Notes: generated by a model from the sequence alone, not told the origin. A DNA stretch of 9,056 bases from Selenomonadaceae bacterium UBA3796 (GCA_002369175.1 DFES01000157.1:4494-13549), one strand, 5' to 3'; numbered from the stretch's first letter, positions 1-6,826 are shown. Program-made: numbers and translations.

Positions 1-1
1 G

Positions 2-1954
2 CCGGGCGTCGGCAAGACCGCCATTGTGGAAGGCTTGGCGCGCCGCATCGTGGCAGGGGATGTGCCGGAGTCCCTCAAGAACAAGAGCCTGTATTCCCTT
101 GACTTGGGTGCCCTGGTGGCAGGGGCGAAGTTCCGCGGGGAGTTTGAGGAACGGTTGAAGGGCGTATTGTCAGAGATCGCCAAGTCCGAGGGGCAGATAC
201 TGCTTTTCATAGATGAAGTGCATACGGTTGTGGGAGCAGGAGCGGCAGAGGGCGCCATGGACGCGGGCAATATCCTGAAGCCCATGCTGGCAAGAGGAGA
301 GCTTCGCTGCATCGGCGCGACGACACTTAACGAGTACCGGAAGTATATTGAGAAAGATACGGCGTTGGAGCGTCGTTTCCAGCCGGTTATGGTGGGGCAG
401 CCCAGTGTGGAGGATACGATTTCCATCTTGCGTGGCCTCAAGGAGCGCTATGAGGTGCATCATGGCGTTCGCATTCGCGATGCTGCACTGGTATCGGCGG
501 CTGTGCTGTCCGACCGCTATATTTCGGACAGGTTCCTGCCGGACAAGGCCATCGACTTGGTGGACGAAGCGGCGGCGAAGCTGCGCACGGAGATCGAGTC
601 CATGCCTGCGCCTCTCGATGAGATCCGACGCAAGATCATGCAGCTTGAAATTGAGGAACAGGCACTCAAAAAAGAAACGGATGAGTCTTCCGGCGAAAAA
701 TTGGCGAATATTACAGCAGAGAAGGAAAGCCTGCAGCAGCAGGAGAAGAACCTCAAAGATAAGTGGGAGGCGGAGAAGCAGGCCATCGTCATGGTGCGTG
801 CTGTGAAGAAGGAAATCGACGCAGTGAACAGCCAGATGGAGGAGGCCGAGCGCTCCTATGACCTCAGCCGCATGTCGGAGCTCAAATACGGCAAATTGCC
901 CGCTCTTCAAAAACAGCTCAGGGAAGTAGAGGAGCGCATTGCGGCGAATAAGGATCAGCAGCTTTTGAAAGAGGAAGTGGGAGAAGAGGATATTGCAAAG
1001 GTTGTGAGCCGCTGGACGGGAATCCCCGTCACGAAGATGCTCACAGGCGAACGGGAAAAACTCATTCATCTGGAAGATGTGCTCCATGAGCGGGTGGTGG
1101 GACAGGACGAAGCGGTTACAGCAGTCAGCGAGGCCATTATCCGTGCCCGTGCAGGAATCAAAGATCCCAACCGCCCCATTGGTTCCTTCATCTTTCTTGG
1201 CCCTACCGGTGTGGGAAAAACAGAGCTTGCAAAGACTTTGGCAGAGGCGCTTTTCGATGATGAACGCAGCATGATCCGCATTGATATGAGCGAGTACATG
1301 GAAAAACATTCCGTGGCACGTCTGATCGGTGCGCCTCCCGGCTATGTGGGCTACGATGAGGGCGGCCAGCTTACCGAAGCCGTCCGCCGCCGTCCTTACA
1401 GTGTCATTCTGCTGGATGAGATTGAGAAGGCTCATCGCGATGTGTTCAATGTCCTGCTGCAAATCCTGGATGACGGACGTCTGACGGACGGCAAAGGGCG
1501 CGTGGTGAATTTTAAGAATACCGTCATCATCATGACCAGCAATCTTGGTTCCCATGAGATATTGAACAAGGATTATGAGGAGGCGCAGGCTGCGGTAAAG
1601 GATATTTTGAAGGAGTATTTCCGTCCGGAATTCTTGAACCGTGTGGATGACACCATCGTCTTTAAGGCACTGGATAAGGAGCAGGTGAAGAGCATTGCGG
1701 CAATTCTCCTGCAAAGCCTTAACGAGAGGCTCCAGAAACAGATCCGGATTTCTCTCGTTTGGGATGATGCGGTGCTGGAGGCTCTTGCCGAAGGCGGCTT
1801 CGAGCCGAATTTTGGCGCAAGGCCTCTGCGCCGTCTGCTCTCCCATACGGTGGAAACATCCCTTTCCAAGGAAATCATTCGCGGGGAAATCAAAGAGGGG
1901 GATACTGTCCGCATCGGCGTAGAGAATGGAACCTTCAAGTTCAGGAAAGCTTAA
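2..1954 (+). CDS. clpB: Chaperone ClpB (Hsp104 family disaggregase), 5' truncated by window edge
   Basis: This is the ATP-driven hexameric disaggregase that, with DnaK/DnaJ/GrpE, threads aggregated proteins through its pore in the cytoplasm. The frame is open from base 2, where the first readable residues (PGVGKTAIVEGLA) are the Walker A loop of the first AAA+ domain. About 200 residues (N-domain and start of NBD1) are therefore missing upstream. Visible landmarks are NBD1 Walker B (FIDE, 206-217), the ALERRF arginine-finger segment near 361-378, and the Glu/Lys-rich coiled-coil middle domain, roughly 590-975, which separates ClpB from ClpA and most ClpC. Next come NBD2 Walker A GPTGVGKT (1199-1222), the GYVGY pore loop, Walker B VILLDE (1403-1420), FRPEFLNR, and the GARPLRR sensor-2 motif. 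The 650 visible residues and the normal C-terminus match a full-length ClpB of about 860. Regulation cannot be judged because the promoter is outside the window. The identification is secure. Confidence 0.98.
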   Translation, partial: PGVGKTAIVEGLARRIVAGDVPESLKNKSLYSLDLGALVAGAKFRGEFEERLKGVLSEIAKSEGQILLFIDEVHTVVGAGAAEGAMDAGNILKPMLARGELRCIGATTLNEYRKYIEKDTALERRFQPVMVGQPSVEDTISILRGLKERYEVHHGVRIRDAALVSAAVLSDRYISDRFLPDKAIDLVDEAAAKLRTEIESMPAPLDEIRRKIMQLEIEEQALKKETDESSGEKLANITAEKESLQQQEKNLKDKWEAEKQAIVMVRAVKKEIDAVNSQMEEAERSYDLSRMSELKYGKLPALQKQLREVEERIAANKDQQLLKEEVGEEDIAKVVSRWTGIPVTKMLTGEREKLIHLEDVLHERVVGQDEAVTAVSEAIIRARAGIKDPNRPIGSFIFLGPTGVGKTELAKTLAEALFDDERSMIRIDMSEYMEKHSVARLIGAPPGYVGYDEGGQLTEAVRRRPYSVILLDEIEKAHRDVFNVLLQILDDGRLTDGKGRVVNFKNTVIIMTSNLGSHEILNKDYEEAQAAVKDILKEYFRPEFLNRVDDTIVFKALDKEQVKSIAAILLQSLNERLQKQIRISLVWDDAVLEALAEGGFEPNFGARPLRRLLSHTVETSLSKEIIRGEIKEGDTVRIGVENGTFKFRKA

Positions 1955-1965
1955 ACATAAAAGAC

Positions 1966-2006
1966 GCCCCGGCATACATGGAAGGGTGTATGCTGGGGCA
2001 TTTTTT
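1966..2006. terminator. Bidirectional rho-independent terminator between clpB and the converging flavin reductase gene
   Basis: A 13-bp stem (GCCCCGGCATACA, 1966-1978; TGTATGCTGGGGC, 1987-1999; one G-T wobble) has an 8-base loop and is followed on + by A and six T (2001-2006), which suits clpB termination. Read on -, the same stem is followed by GTCTTTTATG, a weaker T run that could stop the converging gene. The + strand T run overlaps the stop codon of the minus-strand gene (2005-2007), so the two ends are tightly packed. Confidence 0.9.
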
Positions 2007-2625
2007 ATGCGATCACTTTTTCAAAATCAGAGGCAGGGTGCTTGCAGATGGGGCAGATGAAGTCTGCGGGGAGTTCATCGCCTTCGTACTCATAGCCACA
2101 AATCTTGCAGCGCCAGATGGTCTTGCCGGCAGGAGCCTTGGAGGGCTGCGGTTTCGGTTTGATGTGCTGCTGGTAGTAGGTATAGGTGGCGGAGGGGATG
2201 TCGTTGAGTGCTTCTGCATCCACGACTTTTGCCAAGAAAATCGTATGGGTTCCGACGTCAATTTTTTGGATAACATCTGCCGAAAGGAAGGAATTCGTTC
2301 CCTGGGTGACAGCCAGTGTGCCGTTCGCCGTCCTCCTCACAGCATCAAAACCGGCGAACTTGTCTGCGCTGCGTCCACTCTGGAAACCAAATCTCTTGAA
2401 TATCTCGAAGTCAGCTTCTTCACTGAGAATGGAAGCAGTGAAATGGCCTGTTTCGGCAATCTGGTCGTGGGTGTAGTTCATCTTGTTGACTGCGATGGTG
2501 ACCTGCAGGGGATCGGATGTGACCTGGGTCACAGTATTGATGATGCACCCATTGTCTTTTCCGTCCTGATTCGCAGTCAGGACAAACAGACCATAGGAAA
2601 TGTTGAACATCACTTTCGTGTCCAT
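2005..2625 (-). CDS. Flavin reductase domain protein with C-terminal rubredoxin (high-molecular-weight rubredoxin-like)
   Basis: A 206-residue cytoplasmic redox protein. Residues 1-150 resemble the FMN-binding flavin reductase domain (NISYGLFVLTA start, NTVTQVTSDP and AVNKMNYTHD segments). Residues 171-205 are a compact rubredoxin with CxxC pairs at C173/C176 and C191/C194. The 14 residues between the pairs make it the short, rubrerythrin-type Fe(Cys)4 domain, not the long classical one. This architecture is that of Hrb from anaerobes such as Moorella, which passes electrons from NADH to flavodiiron proteins (FprA) for reduction of O2 or NO. That role is inferred, because no flavodiiron gene is adjacent. 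The ATG is set by an AAAGGAGGG ribosome site five bases upstream. The gene is monocistronic, with its own promoter and a shared terminator. It could instead serve another rubredoxin-dependent oxidase or peroxide reductase. Confidence 0.9.
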   Translation of the reverse strand: MDTKVMFNISYGLFVLTANQDGKDNGCIINTVTQVTSDPLQVTIAVNKMNYTHDQIAETGHFTASILSEEADFEIFKRFGFQSGRSADKFAGFDAVRRTANGTLAVTQGTNSFLSADVIQKIDVGTHTIFLAKVVDAEALNDIPSATYTYYQQHIKPKPQPSKAPAGKTIWRCKICGYEYEGDELPADFICPICKHPASDFEKVIA

Positions 2626-2630
2626 GGGAA

Positions 2631-2639
2631 CCCTCCTTT
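2631..2639 (-). promoter_or_regulatory. Ribosome binding site of the flavin reductase-rubredoxin gene
   Basis: On the minus strand AAAGGAGGG lies five bases before the ATG at 2625. It fits the anti-Shine-Dalgarno sequence very well and fixes the start. Confidence 0.85.
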
Positions 2640-2666
2640 AAGATACAACGATTCATTCTATTCCAA

Positions 2667-2695
2667 ATTATATCGCATTTATAAGGAATGTTCAA
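2667..2695 (-). promoter_or_regulatory. Sigma-A type promoter of the flavin reductase-rubredoxin gene
   Basis: On the minus strand there is TTGAAC (2695-2690), an exact 17-base spacer, then a perfect TATAAT (2672-2667). Transcription would begin near 2660 and give a leader of about 35 bases. This is one of the best consensus promoters in the window. Confidence 0.85.
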
Positions 2696-2724
2696 CACTT
2701 TTAGGAAACGCCCCGAAACATTTA

Positions 2725-2735
2725 CGACATTGTCG
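2725..2735. repeat. Short palindrome CGACA-T-TGTCG in the divergent intergenic region
   Basis: Two perfect 5-bp arms around a single base. It lies about 30 bases upstream of the -35 of the minus-strand gene and about 85 bases upstream of larE, a position where a regulator could act on either gene. I do not recognise it as the box of a known regulator, and a palindrome this short can occur by chance. Confidence 0.3.
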
Positions 2736-2821
2736 GCAGGAGAGATGGGGCTGGGAGTAGAATATACCTTTGTCTTTCGTGAAATTCGGATACTGTATGG
2801 TGACTTTCTGGGGGGAGAAGC

Positions 2822-3694
2822 GTGAGCAAAGGTGGCGGGAAACAACGCGGGCAATGGCATTCCGGATGCAATCCGGCAGATGTGGGAGTACAGAAGCTAC
2901 AGGAAAAATATGAAGCCCTCAAGGCGTATATCAAGGAGCTTTCCAGTGTGGCTGTGGCCTTTTCCGGAGGCGTGGATTCCACGTTTCTGCTCCGGACGGC
3001 GCATGATGTCCTGGGGGATAAGGCGGTTGCCGTTACGGTGTCTTCCTGCTTCTTTCCGGAGAAGGAGATGGAAGAGGCAAAGTCCTTCTGTGAGCGGGAG
3101 GGCATTTTGCAGAGGGTCTATGCCTTTGACGGTCTTTCTGTAAAAGGATTTCGCCAAAATCCCAAAAACCGTTGCTATCTCTGCAAGCGAGAGCTGTTTG
3201 GGAAGATTTTGCACATTGCGGAGGAGCAAGGCCTGGCTCATGTTGCGGAGGGATCGAATATGGATGATATGGGCGACTACCGGCCGGGAAGGCAGGCCAT
3301 CGAGGAACTTTCCGTAAAAAGTCCCCTGATGCATGCGGGACTCTGGAAGAGCGAGATTCGTGCGTTATCCAGGGAAATGGGGCTTTCCACTTGGAATAAG
3401 CCTTCCTTTGCCTGTCTTGCCTCCCGTTTTCCTTACGGAGAGGAAATATCGGAGGACAAACTCACCATGGTGGAAAAGGCAGAGCGCTTTCTTATGGACA
3501 GGGGGTTTCGGCAATTCCGCGTCCGCATTCACGGGAATATGGCGAGAATTGAGATCCTTCCCGAGGAGTTCGGACTACTGATGGAGAAAGAGGTCAGAGA
3601 GGAAGCTGTAAAACGGCTCAAGGAATATGGGTTCTCGTATGTAACCATGGATTTGCAGGGGTACAGGACGGGAAGTATGAACGAAGTTCTGTAA
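2822..3694 (+). CDS. larE: ATP-dependent sacrificial sulfur transferase LarE
   Basis: A member of the PP-loop ATP pyrophosphatase family that inserts sulfur into pyridinium biscarboxylate during synthesis of the nickel-pincer nucleotide cofactor of lactate racemase and related LarA enzymes. The 290-residue product shows the SGGVDS PP-loop at 48-53, HDVLGDKAVAVT after it, the LarE signature NRCYLCKRELF (C118, C121) and the KPSFACLASRFPYG segment with C198, which aligns with the sulfur-donating cysteine of Lactobacillus LarE. Three such cysteines suggest the [4Fe-4S]-carrying, catalytic type of LarE rather than the strictly sacrificial type (inference). The GTG start has a strong GGGGGGAG site just upstream, but the first 22 residues are not typical of the family. 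A GTG at 2882 is an alternative start with a poorer ribosome site. larA, larB and larC are not in the window, so the target enzyme is unknown. The radical SAM gene follows after 36 bases. Confidence 0.93.
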   Translation: MSKGGGKQRGQWHSGCNPADVGVQKLQEKYEALKAYIKELSSVAVAFSGGVDSTFLLRTAHDVLGDKAVAVTVSSCFFPEKEMEEAKSFCEREGILQRVYAFDGLSVKGFRQNPKNRCYLCKRELFGKILHIAEEQGLAHVAEGSNMDDMGDYRPGRQAIEELSVKSPLMHAGLWKSEIRALSREMGLSTWNKPSFACLASRFPYGEEISEDKLTMVEKAERFLMDRGFRQFRVRIHGNMARIEILPEEFGLLMEKEVREEAVKRLKEYGFSYVTMDLQGYRTGSMNEVL

Positions 3695-3717
3695 AAAGTT
3701 TCTGGCATACAGCAGAA

Positions 3718-3722
3718 AGGAG
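3718..3722 (+). promoter_or_regulatory. Ribosome binding site of the radical SAM gene
   Basis: AGGAG within AAAGGAG, eight bases before the ATG at 3731. It selects this start over another ATG four bases further on, which is out of frame. Confidence 0.75.
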
Positions 3723-3730
3723 AACGGGGG

Positions 3731-4558
3731 ATGCATGCTTCATGCGGTCTATGTCCGCATCATTGCCGGCTGTCGGAAGGGCAGACCGGTTTTTGCCGGG
3801 CACGGAGGAATGTGGGGGGCAGGATTGTTCCGATAAATTATGGAAAGCTGACTTCTTTGGCTCTTGATCCCATAGAAAAGAAGCCTTTGGCAAGATTTCA
3901 TCCCGGGAGTTTCATTCTTTCCCTGGGAAGCTTCGGTTGCAATCTGCGATGCCCTTTTTGCCAGAACCATGAGATCTCCCAGGCAGAGGAGGGGTTCCCC
4001 GCACGGGAGATGACACCGGAGGAACTGGTGCATCTGGCACTGGAACTGGCTCATGATGAGATGGGAAATCTCGGGATTGCCTTCACTTATAATGAACCTC
4101 TCATCAGCTATGAGTTTGTTCTGGACACGGCAAAGAGACTGCATGATGTGGGACTTTGCGCTGTGCTTGTCACCAACGGGATGGTGGAGGAGGCTCCTTT
4201 GAAGGAACTCCTGCCTTTCATGGATGCAATGAATATCGACTTGAAGGCGTTCCATGAGGGATTTTATCGCTGGATACAGGGGGATTTTTCTGCTGTCCGG
4301 CGGACGATTGCTCTGGCTGCTGCAAGCTGCCACGTGGAGGTCACAACCCTGGTGGTGCCCGGGAGGAATGACAGTGCAGAGGATATGGAGGCAGAGGCCT
4401 CCTGGCTGGCTTCCCTTGATCCGGAGATTCCTTTGCACATCAGCCGATACTTCCCGCGCTGGCAGATGGATGCACCTGCGACGGACATCGGGCGCATCCG
4501 CGAATTGTGCCGTGTGGCAGAGAGGCATTTGCGCTATGTTTACTCCGGAAATTGTTGA
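3731..4558 (+). CDS. amrS: AmmeMemoRadiSam-type radical SAM enzyme (AmrS-like), short form
   Basis: A 275-residue cytoplasmic radical SAM protein. The cluster-binding CxxxCxxC motif is C70, C74, C77 (GCNLRCPFCQNHEIS), preceded by a cysteine-rich N-terminus (C5, C8, C12, C22: CGLCPHHC, then GFCRARRN). This combination, plus INYGKLTSLALDPIEKKPLARFHPG, TYNEPLISYEF and the MNIDLKAF segment, is characteristic of the radical SAM partner of AMMECR1 and Memo proteins, a relative of the pyruvate formate-lyase activating enzymes. Its substrate is not settled, to my knowledge. Family members usually continue about 50 residues beyond VYxGN with extra CxxC pairs. This one stops at YVYSGNC, so it is a short form or has lost that part, and the downstream 100 bases show no leftover coding for it. 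No AMMECR1 or Memo gene is nearby. It lies 36 bases after larE and is probably cotranscribed. An alternative name would be a generic PFL-activase-like protein. Confidence 0.88.
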   Translation: MHASCGLCPHHCRLSEGQTGFCRARRNVGGRIVPINYGKLTSLALDPIEKKPLARFHPGSFILSLGSFGCNLRCPFCQNHEISQAEEGFPAREMTPEELVHLALELAHDEMGNLGIAFTYNEPLISYEFVLDTAKRLHDVGLCAVLVTNGMVEEAPLKELLPFMDAMNIDLKAFHEGFYRWIQGDFSAVRRTIALAAASCHVEVTTLVVPGRNDSAEDMEAEASWLASLDPEIPLHISRYFPRWQMDAPATDIGRIRELCRVAERHLRYVYSGNC

Positions 4559-4638
4559 GTCTGCGGAAGGGATTCCTTCTTTCACGCCGAATAGATTATT
4601 CATATGGATGTGAATTTGTAAAATCTGCTTCATTCAGC

Positions 4639-4646
4639 GAGGTGAT
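4639..4646 (+). promoter_or_regulatory. Ribosome binding site of the 158-residue unknown gene
   Basis: GAGGTGAT is an eight-base match to the 16S 3'-end complement, twelve bases before the ATG at 4659, slightly long spacing. The ATG at 4645, inside this site, is followed two codons later by TAA, so it is not the gene start. Confidence 0.65.
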
Positions 4647-4658
4647 GGGATAAATATC

Positions 4659-5135
4659 ATGAGTGATTCCAAAAAACCTATGGAACGGTTTTATCGTGAG
4701 CTCCTCTCTGCGGATTGGGAAGCACGGCTTCGCGCCTATGAGGTCATAGAGCACGATCTCAGGCTGCGGGGGTGCTATATCCTGAATGATGATCGGTGGG
4801 AGGATATGAAGCTTTTGGTTGGCCAGATTATCTCCATTCATTTCAAGAAGCATATGCCGCGTGACCTGGAGGATTTTGAAGAAAAGCTGTCACAATTGTA
4901 TTCCCACCTTCTGGGGCCTCTTCAGGCGGATTACAGCGCCGGGCATATAGACAGTATGCAGCTTTTGATGGATATATATGACGATGATGACTATACGGCT
5001 CGCAATGACATCCACCGTTTCTTTTTGGGGCGGGAAGCATGTACTCCTCAGGAGGATAAGACGGTTTTGGGGAACCTGTTCCGTTGCTATGAGTGTATGA
5101 TGCAGCAAGTTCGGGAGCGCTCGGAAGTCTTGTGA
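4659..5135 (+). CDS. Hypothetical protein, acidic and helical, unknown function
   Basis: I do not recognise this 158-residue protein. It is predicted cytoplasmic, with no signal peptide or membrane segment, and is rich in Asp, Glu, Leu and Arg. The N-terminal 40 residues (KKPMERFYRELLSADWEARLRAYEVIEHDL) and the stretch 47-95 look like amphipathic helices. There is an acidic YDDDDY patch at 107-112 and a CYEC pair at 143-146 near the end. That the reading frame is a real gene is supported by its clear ribosome site, by codon use like its neighbours, and by its position in a run of same-strand genes: 100 bases after the radical SAM gene and only 38 bases before the likely start of the kinase-like gene. 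An earlier ATG of the kinase frame (5093) lies inside this gene, so translational coupling is possible. A partner role with the kinase-like protein is only a guess from position. Confidence 0.75.
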   Translation: MSDSKKPMERFYRELLSADWEARLRAYEVIEHDLRLRGCYILNDDRWEDMKLLVGQIISIHFKKHMPRDLEDFEEKLSQLYSHLLGPLQADYSAGHIDSMQLLMDIYDDDDYTARNDIHRFFLGREACTPQEDKTVLGNLFRCYECMMQQVRERSEVL

Positions 5136-5157
5136 TTGCTTTTTGCGGGAGTGCAGC

Positions 5158-5165
5158 GGGGGGGG
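5158..5165 (+). repeat. Run of eight G just before the kinase-like gene start
   Basis: Eight consecutive G, eight bases upstream of the GTG at 5174, occupying the Shine-Dalgarno position. It may itself act as the ribosome site. Homopolymer G tracts are slippage-prone, so length changes could alter initiation efficiency, or reading frame if an upstream start is used. Confidence 0.6.
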
Positions 5166-5173
5166 ATTTCATC

Positions 5174-6223
5174 GTGGAGAAACTTTGGCGCACATGCCGG
5201 TTGATGATCAATGGACTGGCGCACAAAGCGCAGTACAATCAGACGACGATCGATACATTGTTTCTGCCCTTTCTGCGTCGGATGACGAGCCTGCAACAGA
5301 GAAAGCAGGGGCGGATCCTGGTATATCTTGCGGCTCCGCCGGGGACGGGAAAAACCACATTATCCCTGCTTCTGGAGAAGCTGTCCCAGACAGGGGAAGG
5401 CGTGGAGCCGGTACAGTCCCTTGGCTTGGATGGGTTTCAATATCATGGGGATTACATTGCGTCCCACGATATCGAAAGGGATGGAAGAAGAATTCCCCTG
5501 GCAGCCGTCAAAGGGGATCCCGAGACCTTTGACCTGAAGCGTCTGCAAAAGAAACTGCAGGCGGTAAGGGAAACAGATACACGCTGGCCGGTGTATGATC
5601 GCCGAAGGCATGATGTGGTAGAGGAAGTGATTACCGTCCGGAAGAAGATTGTCCTGTTGGAAGGGAACTGGCTGCTGCTGCGGGATTCCGGATGGCAGGA
5701 CATACATAAGTATGCGGATTATACGCTGTTTATTTCAGCGCGGCCGGAGGAACTCAGAGAGCGCCTGATTCAGAGGAAGATTCAGGGAGGAACCTCCCGG
5801 AGGGATGCAGAGCGCTCCTATGAGTCCGGTGAGCGGCTGAATGTGGAACGGGTGCTGGAACGCTCGTGGCTGGCGCAGGAGACGTGGAATCTTCTCTCCG
5901 ATGGGGATTATGTTTTGCAGGCGGACGCTCCGAAGCCGGTCCAGTTGGTGGATCGGCAAGCTCTGTGGAAGAAGCCGGATGTGCACCGCAGCGATGAGGA
6001 TGTACTGATTGACCGCATTCAGCAACAGCTGGCATCCTACCATGCAAATGCCCAGGGAAAGAGCGGGTATGCGGAGGGCTACAGCGAGGGTCTGGCTGCA
6101 GCGCGCAGGGAAATTCTGCGCGGGTTATATAACAATGGGCGCATGACCAGCAAAGAACTCCTGTCCACTTTCCAGTTGGAGCCGGAGGAACTGGCTGAAA
6201 TTCTTTTGGGAAGAGGGCGGTAA
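5174..6223 (+). CDS. Nucleoside/nucleotide kinase-like P-loop protein with C-terminal EGxxEG tail
   Basis: A 349-residue cytoplasmic P-loop kinase of the uridine kinase/phosphoribulokinase/pantothenate kinase-like group; substrate unknown. Residues 11-40 (MINGLAHKAQYNQ to LFLPFLRRM) are the usual N-terminal element of these proteins. Walker A APPGTGKT is at 54-61, DGFQYH at 86-91 matches the substrate-side DGFH-type loop, and VYDRRRHD at 140-147 and LLEGNWLLL near 161-169 are further family motifs. A lid-like Arg-rich segment (RERLIQRKIQGGTSRRDAE) follows. The last 75 residues are unusual: KSGYAEGYSEGLAAARREI followed by a small helical module, resembling the tail of Rpn/PD-(D/E)XK transposase-family proteins. 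The GTG at 5174 is chosen because G-rich sequence lies at ribosome-site distance and homology-like sequence starts soon after. GTG 5132, overlapping the previous stop codon, and ATG 5093 are in-frame alternatives. Confidence 0.8.
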   Translation: MEKLWRTCRLMINGLAHKAQYNQTTIDTLFLPFLRRMTSLQQRKQGRILVYLAAPPGTGKTTLSLLLEKLSQTGEGVEPVQSLGLDGFQYHGDYIASHDIERDGRRIPLAAVKGDPETFDLKRLQKKLQAVRETDTRWPVYDRRRHDVVEEVITVRKKIVLLEGNWLLLRDSGWQDIHKYADYTLFISARPEELRERLIQRKIQGGTSRRDAERSYESGERLNVERVLERSWLAQETWNLLSDGDYVLQADAPKPVQLVDRQALWKKPDVHRSDEDVLIDRIQQQLASYHANAQGKSGYAEGYSEGLAAARREILRGLYNNGRMTSKELLSTFQLEPEELAEILLGRGR

Positions 6224-6228
6224 AAAGG

Positions 6229-6266
6229 AAGGCCGATATCGGGCAATTCCCGAATATCGGCCTTTT
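6229..6266. terminator. Bidirectional rho-independent terminator between the kinase-like gene and the phosphoribosyltransferase
   Basis: AAGGCCGATATCGGG (6229-6243) pairs with CCCGAATATCGGCCTT (6249-6264) around a 5-base loop, with one bulged A. On + it is followed by TTCTTC after TT. On - it is followed by CCTTTTTA. It serves two converging genes, starting six bases after the kinase-like stop and ending just before the other gene's TGA. Confidence 0.88.
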
Positions 6267-6268
6267 CT

Positions 6269-6826
6269 TCAGTCGGATTTCGCTTCAAACAAGGGAAGCG
6301 GCTCAAGATAAATGATGTCCTCGCGTTTTGCGGCATCGCCTTCCGCGAGAACGGCTGCCTCTCCGATGACATGACCGCCGGCCTTTTCTGCCAGCAGCCT
6401 CAATGCCTTCATGGAACCGCCGGTGCTGATGACATCATCTACGAGAAGGACGTTCTTCCCTTTGATATGTTCCATATCGGCATCCATCAGGCAGAGAATC
6501 TGTTTTCCTTTGGTTGTGATGGATTCGTCTTCGACGATGATGGGGTTTTCCATGTAGCCTTTGATGGATTTGCGGGCAGTGATATACCATTTCATGCCGA
6601 GTTGCCGCGCCATTTCGGCAGCGAGTGGGATGCCCTTGGCTTCGGCCGTCATGAGGATTTCTGTTTCCGCAGGAACTTTCTTGGCAAGTTCCCTGGCGCA
6701 GTTCTCCACCAGTTCTACATCTCCCAGCATGACAAAGGCGGCGATGGCCAGTTCATCGGAAATATCCAATACCGGAAGCTGCCGCGTACAGCCTGCTACA
6801 TGTAATTCATATGTTCTGTCTGACAT
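6269..6826 (-). CDS. Purine-type phosphoribosyltransferase (adenine/xanthine phosphoribosyltransferase-like)
   Basis: A 185-residue type I phosphoribosyltransferase. It would transfer the ribose-5-phosphate of PRPP to a base in salvage, in the cytoplasm. The PRPP-binding motif VLLVDDVISTGGSM lies at 126-139, with two acidic residues followed by STGG. Residues 53-90 (AETEILMTAEAKGIPLAAEMARQLGMKWYITARKS) are like the corresponding part of Apt and Xpt. The Apt-like layout is clear, but the sequence is divergent enough that adenine, xanthine or a regulatory ligand cannot be separated by eye. I choose ATG 6826 because GAGG sits eight bases upstream. A GTG at 6835, three codons earlier, overlaps that ribosome site and is less likely. 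The gene stands alone on the minus strand, with its own promoter and a shared terminator. Confidence 0.9.
   Translation of the reverse strand: MSDRTYELHVAGCTRQLPVLDISDELAIAAFVMLGDVELVENCARELAKKVPAETEILMTAEAKGIPLAAEMARQLGMKWYITARKSIKGYMENPIIVEDESITTKGKQILCLMDADMEHIKGKNVLLVDDVISTGGSMKALRLLAEKAGGHVIGEAAVLAEGDAAKREDIIYLEPLPLFEAKSD

Noticed and set aside
170..1975. A 601-codon open frame antisense to clpB
   Set aside because: It mirrors the strongly conserved ClpB coding frame and its long openness follows from the codon bias of clpB. The translation has no recognisable domain, and no ribosome site was looked for or needed.
1978..2760. A 260-codon + strand frame over the flavin reductase gene
   Set aside because: The opposite strand encodes a clear flavin reductase-rubredoxin with ribosome site and promoter. 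This frame is its shadow, and it begins inside the terminator loop.
2772..2890. Possible cobalamin or other metabolite riboswitch before or in the start of larE
   Set aside because: The CCGGATGCAATCCGG hairpin vaguely recalls a cobalamin riboswitch stem, but the conserved B12 box (GCCACTG) and flanking elements are missing. I could not match ZTP, TPP or nickel/cobalt riboswitches either.
4590..4640. Promoter or operator before the 158-residue gene (ATTCA/TGAAT arms at 4598-4615, TATGGA-like -10)
   Set aside because: The boxes are weak and the arms short. The gene can be explained by readthrough from the larE/radical SAM genes.
6371..6805. A 144-codon + strand frame antisense to the phosphoribosyltransferase
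   Set aside because: The minus strand carries a clear PRPP-binding motif, ribosome site and promoter. The antisense frame shows no family features.
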